DNA from: Dehalococcoidia bacterium
GTDB taxonomy: Bacteria; Chloroflexota; Dehalococcoidia; Lucifugimonadales; Lucifugimonadaceae
Direction: 5' to 3'
DNA length: 64,000 bases
NCBI GenBank assembly: GCA_012959765.1
Contig: DUCO01000030.1
Location: 124,001 to 188,000, forward strand
The number at the start of each line of letters is the position of its first letter. Within the stretch, counting starts at the first letter, position 1. The notes under the pieces were generated by a model. The model worked only from the letters and a program-made list of their open reading frames with translations, was not told where the DNA came from and did not search any database. The position numbers were made by a program, and so were the translations under genes. Positions 24,345-32,785 of the stretch are shown here, piece after piece.

Positions 24345-25334
24345 ATGCCCGACCAAAACCGACCACTGGTCGTTCACATCGACGCAAAAGAATCGCCACT
24401 CGAACCCGAGCGAGCAGCCCTCGCCGGAATCGACTGTGAAATCATCTCGATTGCCGTCTCGTCTGAAGGTGAAATCATCGAAGCGGTCAAAGACGCCACA
24501 GTCATCCTCAACGACCATTCACCCGTCACTGCTGCGATGGTCGACCAGCTCACAAACTGCAAGCTGATCATCCGCTACGGCCACGGCTACGACACCGTCG
24601 ATGTCGACGCCTGCACCGAAGCTGGAATAATAGTCACCAACATTGCAGGGTCCACGTCGGAAGAAGTTTCCAATCACGCCCTCACGCTCATGCTGGCGAG
24701 TGCCCGTGAAATAAAGCGACTTGATCTGGCGACCACGTCTGGCAGGTGGGGCGAGGTCTACTCCCGCTCGATCCTCAACCACATCTATGGCGAAACCGTG
24801 GGCATCGTGGGCTTTGGGTGGATAGGCCGTGCGATGGCCCGCAAGTGCAAAGCCCTCGGCATGAACGTGCTGGTCAATGACCCGCACGTCGGTGAGCATC
24901 TGGCAGTCGAGTACGGCGTCGAGTTCACGTCGAAAGACGATCTACTGAAACGCTCCGACTACATCACGCTTCACGTTCCACATCTCGAAGACACACACCA
25001 CTTCATCGATGCAAACGCACTCGAAACAATGAAGCCATCCGCCTACCTCATCAACACGTCACGCGGCCCCGTTGTCGATGAAAAAGCCCTCGTTCACGCA
25101 CTCCAGAACAAGCAAATAGCCGGTGCCGGAATAGATGTCTACGAGGAAGAACCGCTTTCGCTCGACAACCCGATCCTCAAGATGGAAAACGTCATTTGCA
25201 CGCCCCATGTCGCCGGATCAAGCGAAGTCGGCTGGGAAATCATTCGACGACGTGCCGGTGAAGAAGCCGCCAGAGTCCTCCGCGGCAATCGCCCCAACGT
25301 AGTAGTAAATCCCGAAGTACTAGGCCGAATTTAG
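24345..25334 (+). CDS. D-2-hydroxyacid dehydrogenase, CtBP/SerA-like
   Basis: 329 residues with high similarity in pattern to C-terminal-binding-protein-type dehydrogenases. The NAD motif is VGIVGFGWIGRAMARKCKALG, with the second strand ending in Asp (VNDPHVG). Catalytic Arg is in LINTSRGPVVDEKAL, Glu in DVYEEEPLSLDNP and His in CTPHVAGSS. The N-terminal substrate domain includes RYGHGYDTVDVDACTEAGI, as in phosphoglycerate dehydrogenases, but there is no C-terminal ACT domain. It is therefore unlikely to be the canonical SerA. Substrate unknown. Confidence 0.85.
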   Translation: MPDQNRPLVVHIDAKESPLEPERAALAGIDCEIISIAVSSEGEIIEAVKDATVILNDHSPVTAAMVDQLTNCKLIIRYGHGYDTVDVDACTEAGIIVTNIAGSTSEEVSNHALTLMLASAREIKRLDLATTSGRWGEVYSRSILNHIYGETVGIVGFGWIGRAMARKCKALGMNVLVNDPHVGEHLAVEYGVEFTSKDDLLKRSDYITLHVPHLEDTHHFIDANALETMKPSAYLINTSRGPVVDEKALVHALQNKQIAGAGIDVYEEEPLSLDNPILKMENVICTPHVAGSSEVGWEIIRRRAGEEAARVLRGNRPNVVVNPEVLGRI

Positions 25335-25344
25335 GCTCGACGCT

Positions 25345-25400
25345 GTCATTGCGAGGACGAATTTAGCCTGCCTTGAGCGCAGTCGAATGGGTGGCAATCA
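25345..25400 (+). repeat. GTCATTGCGA-type repeat
   Basis: CTGTCATTGCGAGGACGAAT with a downstream GGTGGCAATCAC is a longer or interrupted relative of the 1281 and 20735 copies. Confidence 0.5.
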
Positions 25401-25572
25401 CTTATCAAACCGCGACTATCCGCGAAGCAGCTAACAGCACTCACACCTCATTACACCGCCCTGCTCCGACGCCCCGCTGGGAAACCACAAATCCACTCTC
25501 AGAAACCCCTGCTAACCAAAACTGATTACACGTGTGTGTACTCACCCTCAAACTTTTTTTCGCTCACTTCCG

Positions 25573-25578
25573 TATAAT
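25573..25578 (+). promoter_or_regulatory. Consensus -10 promoter element (TATAAT)
   Basis: TATAAT in CTTCCGTATAATCCGG. The -35 is poor (AAACTT region). No protein gene follows for 350 nt, so any transcript covers the structured leader described next. Confidence 0.5.
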
Positions 25579-25584
25579 CCGGTA

Positions 25585-25760
25585 ATCGGTCTTGACCAAG
25601 TCCTTAATCGGGTTGGCGGCCGTGGACAGGAAAACTCTACTGTCCGGAGTTCGATTCCAAGAAGGAGGTGGTCTGTTTTAATGTCTAGTACCAAACGAGG
25701 TGTCCTACGCTAAAGTAGGGCGCCCTACCAGTAGGGCACCTCTAGAGTAGGGCCACCCGA
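25585..25760 (+). ncRNA. Candidate structured RNA or leader with a 10-codon ORF
   Basis: Downstream of TATAAT lies a possible transcript with a GGACAG...CTGTCC stem (25624-25645). A full-length Shine-Dalgarno AAGGAGGT follows at 25662-25669, then a tiny ORF at 25681-25713 encoding MSSTKRGVLR. The ORF overlaps a GGTGTCCTAC / GTAGGGCACC stem (25699-25708 with 25731-25740) that encloses a GTAGGGCGCCCTAC palindrome. Three AGTAGGGC units then recur every 16 nt. It could be a leader whose gene was lost, a small RNA or an uncharacterised riboregulator. No known Rfam class was recognised by eye. Confidence 0.4.
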
Positions 25761-25761
25761 T
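25714..25761 (+). repeat. 16-bp tandem repeat, three units (AGTAGGGC...)
   Basis: AGTAGGGC occurs at 25714, 25730 and 25746. The units differ in their second half. Confidence 0.7.
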
Positions 25762-25939
25762 CAGCAAACGTTTACGGCTATGCTGGTCCGGTGGTCCTAC
25801 TCGCGTCCGCCACCTTTTCACACGCTGCGACATTCTCCTCTTTATTCCTTCTCTCTGGGGAGAAGGCTAGGTTGAGGGAGAATCTGACCAGCGGTAACAT
25901 CGATCTTCTTAGCCACGACTCACTCCTCCCTACCCCTTC

Positions 25940-26443
25940 ATGATCCGACACTTCACAGCCACCGGCTTCGTCGTCAACAACGACGCCACCCTCCTGCACT
26001 GGCACAAAAAAGTTCAGGAATGGCTGCCGCCCGGCGGGCATGTCGACCCGAACGAAGATCCAGTTCAAACAACGCTCCGCGAGATCAAAGAGGAAACGGG
26101 ATTCGACGTCGAGATCGTGCCGACACAATCTTCGCTAATGATCGGAAATCTCGAGCAGGTTCATGCGCCACACAGCATCATGATCGAAGATGTCACTGAC
26201 GCAAAGCACGGCGAGCATCAGCACATCGACCACATCTACTTCACACGACTTCTCGGCGACGCGTCGGCCCCGTCTGGCGAACTCTCCGACCAGCCCGATT
26301 CCACAACGAAATGGCTCTGGGCATCTCTCGCCGATCTCGAGTCTGGCACAGCCTTCGAAACCCCAAACGGCGAACTACGCCCACCCCCTGAGGATGTCTT
26401 GAAGTTGGGTCCAGCGGCTATCAAGCACGTTTCGGGGCAGTAA
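25940..26443 (+). CDS. Nudix hydrolase
   Basis: 167 residues. The Nudix box GGHVDPNEDPVQTTLREIKEETGF is complete (Gx5Ex7REUxEExG), preceded by LLHWHKKVQEWLPPG. The layout, with a DHIYFTRLLG strand and a C-terminal WLWASLADLES segment, fits the broad ADP-ribose/NTP pyrophosphatase group. Substrate is undetermined. It stands alone between the structured leader region and the convergent MFS gene, with no clear ribosome site before ATG 25940. Confidence 0.8.
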   Translation: MIRHFTATGFVVNNDATLLHWHKKVQEWLPPGGHVDPNEDPVQTTLREIKEETGFDVEIVPTQSSLMIGNLEQVHAPHSIMIEDVTDAKHGEHQHIDHIYFTRLLGDASAPSGELSDQPDSTTKWLWASLADLESGTAFETPNGELRPPPEDVLKLGPAAIKHVSGQ

Positions 26444-26563
26444 CTTCGGGGTAGTGAGCCGAGTGCGCTAATCCGATCTGACGCTGAGTTCTGACAGAAC
26501 CATTTCGCTAAGCTCGTTCACAGCTATAGCGACCGCTTATTTCCGAACGAGCGGCTCCCACCC

Positions 26564-27859
26564 TCAGTCCGCCACTTGCGATCCCGTCGCTTGCGGCTGC
26601 GTAGCTGTGGGCTTCTCCTCGCCATCCTCATCAATCATCCTGAACTGGCGTAGTTCACGCAGGAAGATGAACGCAAGGGTTCCTCCGACTACACACGTTA
26701 GGCCGAAGACAATCTGAATCGGTTGAGCTCCGTAGATGGCGGAGAGTATTCCGCCGACAGCGCCGCCGGCCGCCATCATCGCTCGGTCCATCGAGATAAA
26801 CGCAAGCACCCGACCCCGCATATCGGCCGGAGCCGCTTTGACCATCACCGCCCGGCTCAGCGACATGAACAACGTCTGAGAAGCCCCAATGATCGTCACC
26901 AGCGCCAACGGCAGGAAAAGCCCCATTGGTCTCGGCAAGTATGTCGAAGCCGAGAACAGGGCCAGCGCAGCACCGATCGAAACCACAGTTATCGGAAGAA
27001 TCAGACCCAGCCGAGTGGGCTGCACACGCGCAACTATCAGCGAAGCAACAAGCGCTCCGCCCCCGGTCAGCGCAAGCATCATCCCAAGACCGTCACGGCC
27101 GATCTCAAGCACCTTGACCGCAAACAACGGCGCGAACACCTGCATGAACGACATCCCGAATGTGAAGTAGATCAGCGAGATGATCAGCACCCCTCGAATG
27201 GTGCGGTTCCTCACCGAAAACTTCGCTCCCTCAATCAGCCCTCTGGTCATGCCTTTAATGCCAGCGGTACCGGCCCGTTCGTTCGCCGCAACGTGAATTT
27301 GATAAGTCGCCATGAGACCCGTCGCAGCGGTGATCGCTATCACGATGAACGTCCACGAAAGCCCGAAATACTCCGCAATGAACCCGGCGAGGGTCGCACC
27401 GATAATCCGCATGAAATTCTGGGTAGAACTCAACAGCGCCATGCCCTGCGTAACCAGATGGCTGGGGAGTATCGACGGGATCATCGAGTAGCGAGCGGGC
27501 TGGTCGAACACCTGCGTCGCTCCCCGCATGAACATCCAGGCGTAGACGTGCCACAACTCAACGATTCCCGATGCCACCAAAACCGCAATGACAATGCTGA
27601 GCACCAGGTTGGCCCACTTGGTGAATATCAGGATAGTGCGGCGATTGAACCAGTCGGCAACCACTCCGGCCCACGGCCCAAGTAGCAGCGATGGAATCGT
27701 CCGGACAGCAATCACTCCTCCCAGATGGGCGGCGCTGTTGTCGGTGATTTCCAGCACCAATAACGGCAGAGCCACCATCTGCGCCCACAACGCAAATGCG
27801 TGGGCGGTCTGGCTGGCCCAGATCCATTGGAAATCCTTGTATTTCAGCGCATCAAACAA
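26564..27859 (-). CDS. MFS transporter, EntS/MFS_3-like
   Basis: An integral-membrane secondary transporter of 431 residues with about 12 hydrophobic spans. The start MFDALKYKDFQWIWASQTAHAF and the loop GVVADWFNRRTILIFTKW (motif A-like, between TM2 and TM3) are typical of the EntS-type drug/siderophore exporter group. A second-half counterpart is PADMRGRVLAFISMDRAMMAAGG. The C-terminal tail is hydrophilic (EDGEEKPTATQPQ). The substrate is unknown. A long plus-strand ORF over this gene is its antisense shadow. Confidence 0.82.
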   Translation of the reverse strand: MFDALKYKDFQWIWASQTAHAFALWAQMVALPLLVLEITDNSAAHLGGVIAVRTIPSLLLGPWAGVVADWFNRRTILIFTKWANLVLSIVIAVLVASGIVELWHVYAWMFMRGATQVFDQPARYSMIPSILPSHLVTQGMALLSSTQNFMRIIGATLAGFIAEYFGLSWTFIVIAITAATGLMATYQIHVAANERAGTAGIKGMTRGLIEGAKFSVRNRTIRGVLIISLIYFTFGMSFMQVFAPLFAVKVLEIGRDGLGMMLALTGGGALVASLIVARVQPTRLGLILPITVVSIGAALALFSASTYLPRPMGLFLPLALVTIIGASQTLFMSLSRAVMVKAAPADMRGRVLAFISMDRAMMAAGGAVGGILSAIYGAQPIQIVFGLTCVVGGTLAFIFLRELRQFRMIDEDGEEKPTATQPQATGSQVAD

Positions 27860-27993
27860 CGGTTTTTGTCTTGTTCCGATCTGTGAGGGTTATGTTTGTG
27901 TTCGTGAGGGAGTATGTCATTACCCAGACGCGACCTGCCCCGCCGAAGGTCTCTCCGGCAAAGTCCGAGATGACGGGCTTAGCCGGATGATAC

Positions 27994-28841
27994 CTACTGC
28001 GCCAATCCCTCTAGCCCCGGCGTAACCACTGGCCACAACAACTCCGTGTGCTCACGGTTGATGTTGTGGCCAGCTCCAATGATTTTTTTGACGGTGAAGT
28101 TGTCACGATGCGGGATGGTTTCTGCGAGATACTCATCGGTGTTGATTCCACCGGAGTTGGGGTCGGCTTGCATGAACAAAACGGGAACTTCGATCTTCGC
28201 CAGAATCTCAGCAGGATCGCTGCGGCCACGCCGGGTGTCATCGACCGTTCCACGCATTATCTCGGTGTCCATCTGTAACAGGCACTCGGCCTTCCACTCG
28301 GCGTAGTACTCGGGCTGTCCCGGACTCATCGCATCGATCTTCGCTGTCATCTCTTCAAGCGAAAGATCGGCTTCCACCAGCTCCAAATGCTTTGCGAAAA
28401 TGCTCCGTGTTACGCCAGGCGCGGCGTTAGGTCGGCGTGCACCGCCACCACGCATTCCGGCATCTTCCAGCACCAAAGCCGTTGCCAGTTCAGGATGCTC
28501 GGATACGGTCGATCCAGCGTTTCCGCCGCCCATCGAGTGTCCTCAGATTATGGCAGGCTGATTGATCACGTTTTCGAGAACGAACACGACGTCACGCACG
28601 TGGTCTTCTCGACCGTACTGACCTGAAGCATGCCGGAATAGCCGTGACCCCGCTGATCCATCATGAACACTTTGTGCTTCTCGGAAAGTATGCCGGTAAC
28701 GTGCATGAACCCGTCACGCCGACTGCTCATGCCATGTAGCAGCAACATCGCCGGTCCGTTGCCGGGTCCAACCGAATACCCAATTTCGACCTCACCAGTA
28801 TTTACGGTGTGGTGAGTAAATCCATCCAAAAGCAATCTCAT
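27994..28841 (-). pseudogene. Alpha/beta hydrolase, broken by a frameshift and TGA
   Basis: The N-terminal ORF (28841-28566) reads MRLLLDGFTHHTVNTGEVEI...MLLLHGMSSRRDGF...MDQRGHGYSGM and then loses the frame. The continuation YGREDHVRDVVFVLENVINQ is in another frame and meets TGA immediately before the nucleophile-elbow sequence GHSMGGGNAGSTV. The rest (to 27994) holds the cap and the catalytic VPVLFMQADPNSGG and GAGHNINREH segments. One indel and one nonsense change would restore a full hydrolase. The TGA context shows no selenocysteine hallmark, so it is best read as a pseudogene, or as two sequencing errors. Confidence 0.8.
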
Positions 28842-28888
28842 GAACTTGATTCCCTATTTTCTTGTGACGCAAAAACGCTCATTGCCCG

Positions 28889-29329
28889 TTACGGCGCGAG
28901 ATTCTCACCATTTACTGGCGCAATAGTAAGCGGATCCGTCCCTGTTAGGCGGTATATGTTCGAAACACGCGCTATCCCTGGCGTAAATCCAAACATCAAC
29001 GGAGAGGCATCGAAGTACTGGTACTCGATTCCCGGCGCTTCCAACTCTCCGGCTGTGAACTCGACAATAATGCCCTCACCGCCGTACCTCGACCTATCGT
29101 CAACCTTCTCAACAAGGTTGTTCCCGCGGTACTCCCAGTAGTTGGGAGCGGGAACCGGCGCTGTGCCGTTCAACAAATGCTCGACCTCATCCGATCGAAA
29201 CGTGAACGTATGCATTTGCTCAAGATCCATCGGAGTAGTGCGCTTATCAAACACCATGCTCGACCGGTCCAAACCAAGCAAAAACGTTCGAGAACTTGCG
29301 GCCATCAAATAACGGTTGAACTCGGTCAT
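28889..29329 (-). CDS. Conserved-looking hypothetical protein
   Basis: 146 residues from ATG 29329 (MTEFNRYLMAASSRTFLLGL). The tracked start at 29458 overlaps the acetamidase gene and adds a low-quality stretch. No signal peptide or membrane span is visible. It appears as a compact alpha/beta domain with LNGTAPVPAPNYWEYRGNNL and an acidic strand GGEGIIVEFTAGELEAPGIEYQYF. It follows the acetamidase gene by 29 nt on the same strand and precedes the broken hydrolase gene, so it may share their transcript. I do not recognise a family. Confidence 0.55.
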   Translation of the reverse strand: MTEFNRYLMAASSRTFLLGLDRSSMVFDKRTTPMDLEQMHTFTFRSDEVEHLLNGTAPVPAPNYWEYRGNNLVEKVDDRSRYGGEGIIVEFTAGELEAPGIEYQYFDASPLMFGFTPGIARVSNIYRLTGTDPLTIAPVNGENLAP

Positions 29330-29358
29330 AAAAGAACTGTTTTCAGGCAACCTGACAA

Positions 29359-30309
29359 CTACCCCAAATGCTCCTTCGGGATCCGCAGCGCCATGCTGCC
29401 TGCAACCGTTACAACATCGAACTGCCCAACCATGCCCACCAGCGTATGCGCCGCCCAATCCTCAAAGCCGTAGTCAGCGGCCAGCCACTTAACCATGTCG
29501 GTGGTCGCCAACTGCAAGCCACGATTCAGCGAGCTGGCGAACTCAGCCTGACTGCCTATGCTGATGATGTACTCGTCGGTCTCAACCCGAGGCATGGTCA
29601 ACACCCGCCCCTTGTGCAACGTAACCGAAAACTCAACGTCCATCGACGTCTCAATCCCGTTGCCCAGCGGCTCGCCATCACCCTGCAGCGCATGCCCGTC
29701 GCCAACGTACAAATAAGCCCCGGTCTGCGACACTGGCAAGTGAACAACCGACCCTTCACGAATCATGTTGTAATCGATATTCCCGCCATACGACCCCGAA
29801 GGCCCCGATGTCGGCGTGAACTCACCTTCAGGTGCAACCCCGATACAGCCAAGCATCGGCTCCGCAGCAAACTTCCGAATCTGCCCCGGACTCTCCGGGT
29901 ACCGAGGACTCACAACAGCTCGCTCAATATCAATGTCCCACGGCAACATGTCTGCCCGCCCCGACCGCACAAGATCCAGCTTGTAGTCGTTAGAAAACAC
30001 CTCCGCCACATGCTCAGGAGTCAGTGCCACCAGACCCAAGCGCACAGACGTGTAGCCCCAGTCGCGATTCAAACGAACTTTCCTCAACTCAACCGAAATC
30101 GAATCGCCCGGCTCCGCCCCCTCTATGTAAAACGGACCCGTAAGCGGATTCCCAGTCTCGTGCAAATGCTCACCGTGAAGATCCTGCCCACCCGAATCGA
30201 GCGTCTTGGTAATCACTGTGTCGGCCGGCTCAATAGTCGCCAGCACCGGGTGGAATTTAGCGAACGTGCGGTAGTAGGTAGTGGCAACAATCTCGTGGGT
30301 CTGGCTCAT
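29359..30309 (-). CDS. Acetamidase/formamidase family protein
   Basis: Hydrolyses short-chain amides to acid and ammonia, a cytoplasmic enzyme. 316 residues from ATG 30309 (MSQTHEIVATTYY), since the 18 tracked residues before it have no family match. Family signatures are DTVITKTLDSGGQD near residue 30, NPLTGPFYIEGAEPGD, a central LGCIGVAPEGE and GSYGGNIDYNMIREGSVVHLPV, then GDGHALQGDGE. The pattern is that of FmdA/AmdA. The preferred amide cannot be read from sequence. It is the first gene of a short minus-strand group with the hypothetical protein and the broken hydrolase. Confidence 0.87.
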   Translation of the reverse strand: MSQTHEIVATTYYRTFAKFHPVLATIEPADTVITKTLDSGGQDLHGEHLHETGNPLTGPFYIEGAEPGDSISVELRKVRLNRDWGYTSVRLGLVALTPEHVAEVFSNDYKLDLVRSGRADMLPWDIDIERAVVSPRYPESPGQIRKFAAEPMLGCIGVAPEGEFTPTSGPSGSYGGNIDYNMIREGSVVHLPVSQTGAYLYVGDGHALQGDGEPLGNGIETSMDVEFSVTLHKGRVLTMPRVETDEYIISIGSQAEFASSLNRGLQLATTDMVKWLAADYGFEDWAAHTLVGMVGQFDVVTVAGSMALRIPKEHLG

Positions 30310-30459
30310 ACGGCTTCTCGCTCCTGAAGGATCAACTCGACAACGCGGTCGAAAGCCTAGCATGCTATCGCTGCGAGCCGAGTAGACTGCTCACCATAGC
30401 GAATATCTCAACCCGATACCGACCGAGAACGAAAACTCAGTGACTCCGCAGGAGCAACC

Positions 30460-31393
30460 GTGGGCGAACTAGCGGCCCTCGTAAATGCAGTGGTCTGGGC
30501 ACTCACCGGAGTTATCACAAAAGGCGTCGGCAAGAACGTCCGACCCACCCACATCGTCACCGCACAAGTGTGGATCGGACTCACGTTCCTACTCATCGTC
30601 GGAATAGTCATCGGGCAAATCGACGAACTGATCCACGTCCAGCTCCGATCCGCTCTCTATCTCACAGGCGGAGCACTCATAAACACCGCCGGGTCGCTCG
30701 TCTTCTGGGTCGCACTCTCAAGAAGCACAGTCAGTAAGGTCTACCCGACAACCCAGAGCATCTTCATCAGCGTTTCGGTGCTTGCGGGCTGGCTGTTCCT
30801 TGGTGACTCACCAGAGGCCGGAGTGATTGGTGGAGCGATCTTGATAATCGGCGGCGTGATACTGCTCAACTGGCAACGCAACAACGCCGATGCAAACGAC
30901 CCCGAAAACACAACGACCATCAACGAAAACCCCTCCACCAGAACCCGGCCCAAGCGAAAACCCCGCAGCGACTACATCGGAATCGGCCTCGGTGTAGCAA
31001 CCTCGTTCCTCTGGGCCGGCGGATTTCTATCGACCGTCATCGGCCTCGAAGACACCCCGCCTGTCGCCGCCGCAACCATCCGAAATTTTGTGCCGGCGGT
31101 CATTTTCGTAGGGGTCTTCATCGCCTTTCCATCGCTGCGAATCACTCGGGTGTTCAAGGGAAACGCCTTACGACTAACAGGCGGTGCAGTGATGTTCGCC
31201 CTGAGCGCGCTGACTTTCGTGATTGCACCACGACAACGCACCACCGGGCGTAGTCGTGGTGCTCATAAACACGTCACCAATGTTCGCAGTGGTCTTCGCC
31301 GCAGTAATACTCCGAGAGCGCCTGACGCGCTTCGCCCTTGGCGGGGCCGCTCTAAGCATGGCCGGAATATTCGTAACTCTGGCTTTCCGCTAA
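30460..31393 (+). pseudogene. EamA/DMT-family transporter with a C-terminal frameshift
   Basis: A ten-helix drug/metabolite-type transporter made of two EamA repeats. The first runs VNAVVWALTGVITKGVGKNV through VSKVYPTTQSIFISVSVLAGWLFLGDSPE. The second is IGLGVATSFLWAGGFLSTVIGLEDTPP. After ALTFVIAP the tracked frame becomes Arg-rich nonsense, while another frame reads VVVVLINTSPMFAVVFAAVILRERLTRFALGG and stops at 31393 as a normal EamA end. A single indel near 31225-31255 explains this. Start GTG 30460 with AGGAG at 5 nt. A hydrophilic linker of about 30 residues separates the repeats. Confidence 0.75.
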
Positions 31394-31412
31394 CCCCTTA
31401 TCGGCACGGCAC

Positions 31413-31432
31413 GACCGACCGACCGACCGACC
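31413..31432 (+). repeat. (GACC)5 microsatellite
   Basis: Five perfect GACC units abut the stop codon of the isomerase gene in the convergent gap. Confidence 0.8.
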
Positions 31433-32292
31433 TAATCCCACAACCCTCGCAGTAGATCCCTGCTGCGTAGGGCAATGCCTTCTCGTTCAGGATTTCGACC
31501 GGAAGTCTCCAATGCAACGATAAACGGACCGTTGCTAGAACCAGAAGCAACCAGCTTGCCTATCGCTCCATCGGCGCTAAAATCGATCAACCCGGTCCCA
31601 ATCTCCATGTGCTGATCCCGCACGTTACCCGCGCCCTCAGGCCCCCGAGCATCGTGCGTCTGCACATGCTTGATCCGATCGCCGAACGTCTCGATTCCGG
31701 CTTCGATTCCACCCGACCCCCACGCATGCCCAACGTCGAAAGTAATTCCCACAGCCGGGCTGTCGATCTCATCAACCGCGTCGGCCAACTCCTGATGTGA
31801 GCGAATCACCCACCCCGGGTTGTAGTGCATATTCTCGAGCCCTATAACCACCCCGGCATTCTCGGCTTCTACAGCAGCATCCTTCACCCAATCGATGAAG
31901 TGCGACATTGAAATAGCGCGATCCTCTTCCGAAACTTCCTCCCTCTCCACTCCGGGCACATGCAGCCGACCCGGATGAAGAACCATCACCTCTACGCCAA
32001 GCTCGCCAGCAACGAAAATCTCCTGGCTGAAATCCTCCAGATCACGCTCTCGCGTTGCCACAACATGCGACCCCGGCAGCGCCGAAGGCGGGAAGTGATG
32101 GGTGTACCGCAGTTCGTGTTCCTGCGACATCTCGAACATCCACTTCAGATCCACCAGCGTCTGCTTCGACAGGTAGACGCTGGGAGCGTTGAACTCGACG
32201 CCATTAAACCCGTGCTCGATCGCCCGCTCGATGGCGTATCGAACCGACTCGGAATTGTCGAGGCAAGATGTCGCAACACTAATTTCGATCAT
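31432..32292 (-). CDS. Sugar phosphate isomerase/epimerase (AP_endonuc_2 TIM barrel)
   Basis: 286 residues with a xylose-isomerase-like TIM barrel. Metal-site segments visible are VMVLHPGRL, VVIGLENMHYNP (Glu), VGITFDVGHAWGSGG (Asp, His), VQTHDARGPEG and FIVALETSGRN. The family includes hydroxypyruvate isomerase, tagatose epimerase and inosose dehydratase relatives, so the substrate is open. Downstream on the same operon strand to VOC and aldolase genes, with short gaps, which suggests a shared catabolic transcript. Confidence 0.8.
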   Translation of the reverse strand: MIEISVATSCLDNSESVRYAIERAIEHGFNGVEFNAPSVYLSKQTLVDLKWMFEMSQEHELRYTHHFPPSALPGSHVVATRERDLEDFSQEIFVAGELGVEVMVLHPGRLHVPGVEREEVSEEDRAISMSHFIDWVKDAAVEAENAGVVIGLENMHYNPGWVIRSHQELADAVDEIDSPAVGITFDVGHAWGSGGIEAGIETFGDRIKHVQTHDARGPEGAGNVRDQHMEIGTGLIDFSADGAIGKLVASGSSNGPFIVALETSGRNPEREGIALRSRDLLRGLWD

Positions 32293-32336
32293 GTTTATCT
32301 ATTCTCTGTTTTCAGAATAAGAAAAGAACTACCCAA

Positions 32337-32771
32337 CTAAACCATGAGCAAGTAATCACCGAGGATTTCGGCGAGCTCGGTCATTATTGCCAGCTGATTT
32401 CCGTCGGGGTCTCTGAAAAACGCCATCCACAGCTCATAGTTTTCAGCCGAATGAATCATGTGTGGTTCATCCTGAAACTCAACACCGGCCGCACCGAACT
32501 CTTCATATGCAGCCTGGATATCGTCAACCCGATAATAGATCACGGATTGCGGACTCGACTCTTCATCCCCGGCATCCCCAGAGGGCGTCACTGGCGACTC
32601 CTCGCCCGAACTTAATACCAAGCGAACGCCAGCATTGTCGAAAATAGCCAAATTTGGTGCGTCGAAAATCTTCGACATCCCGAGCTTCCCGCCGTAGAAC
32701 TCCACCGACTTCCCGATATCGCTAACCTTCAGCGCAATCTGACCGATCGGCCCTAACTTAGCTTCCGGCAT
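32337..32771 (-). CDS. VOC-superfamily (glyoxalase-like) protein
   Basis: 144 residues, one vicinal-oxygen-chelate module pair. It starts GPIGQIALKVSDIGKSVEFYGGKLGM and ends with FFRDPDGNQLAIMTEL, which holds the conserved Asp-Pro-Asp-Gly-Asn turn. Metal ligands are plausible at H-free positions only in part, so it may be non-catalytic or a lyase or dioxygenase relative. An acidic insert SGDAGDEESS sits mid-protein. It is 14 nt from the aldolase gene upstream, implying cotranscription. Confidence 0.75.
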   Translation of the reverse strand: MPEAKLGPIGQIALKVSDIGKSVEFYGGKLGMSKIFDAPNLAIFDNAGVRLVLSSGEESPVTPSGDAGDEESSPQSVIYYRVDDIQAAYEEFGAAGVEFQDEPHMIHSAENYELWMAFFRDPDGNQLAIMTELAEILGDYLLMV

Positions 32772-32785
32772 TTCGCCCCTTTTTT

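Noticed and set aside
25645-25660. tRNA-like T-loop (GGAGTTCGATTCC)
   Set aside because: The T-stem does not pair (CCGGA against CCAAG), and no acceptor or anticodon arm can be drawn, so it is not a tRNA gene.
26723-27685. Plus-strand ORF of 320 residues over the MFS gene
   Set aside because: Antisense shadow of the transporter. Its composition is extremely rich in Arg/His/Asn and without domain features.
29368-30327. Plus-strand ORF of 319 residues over the acetamidase gene
   Set aside because: Antisense shadow of a gene with clear family motifs.
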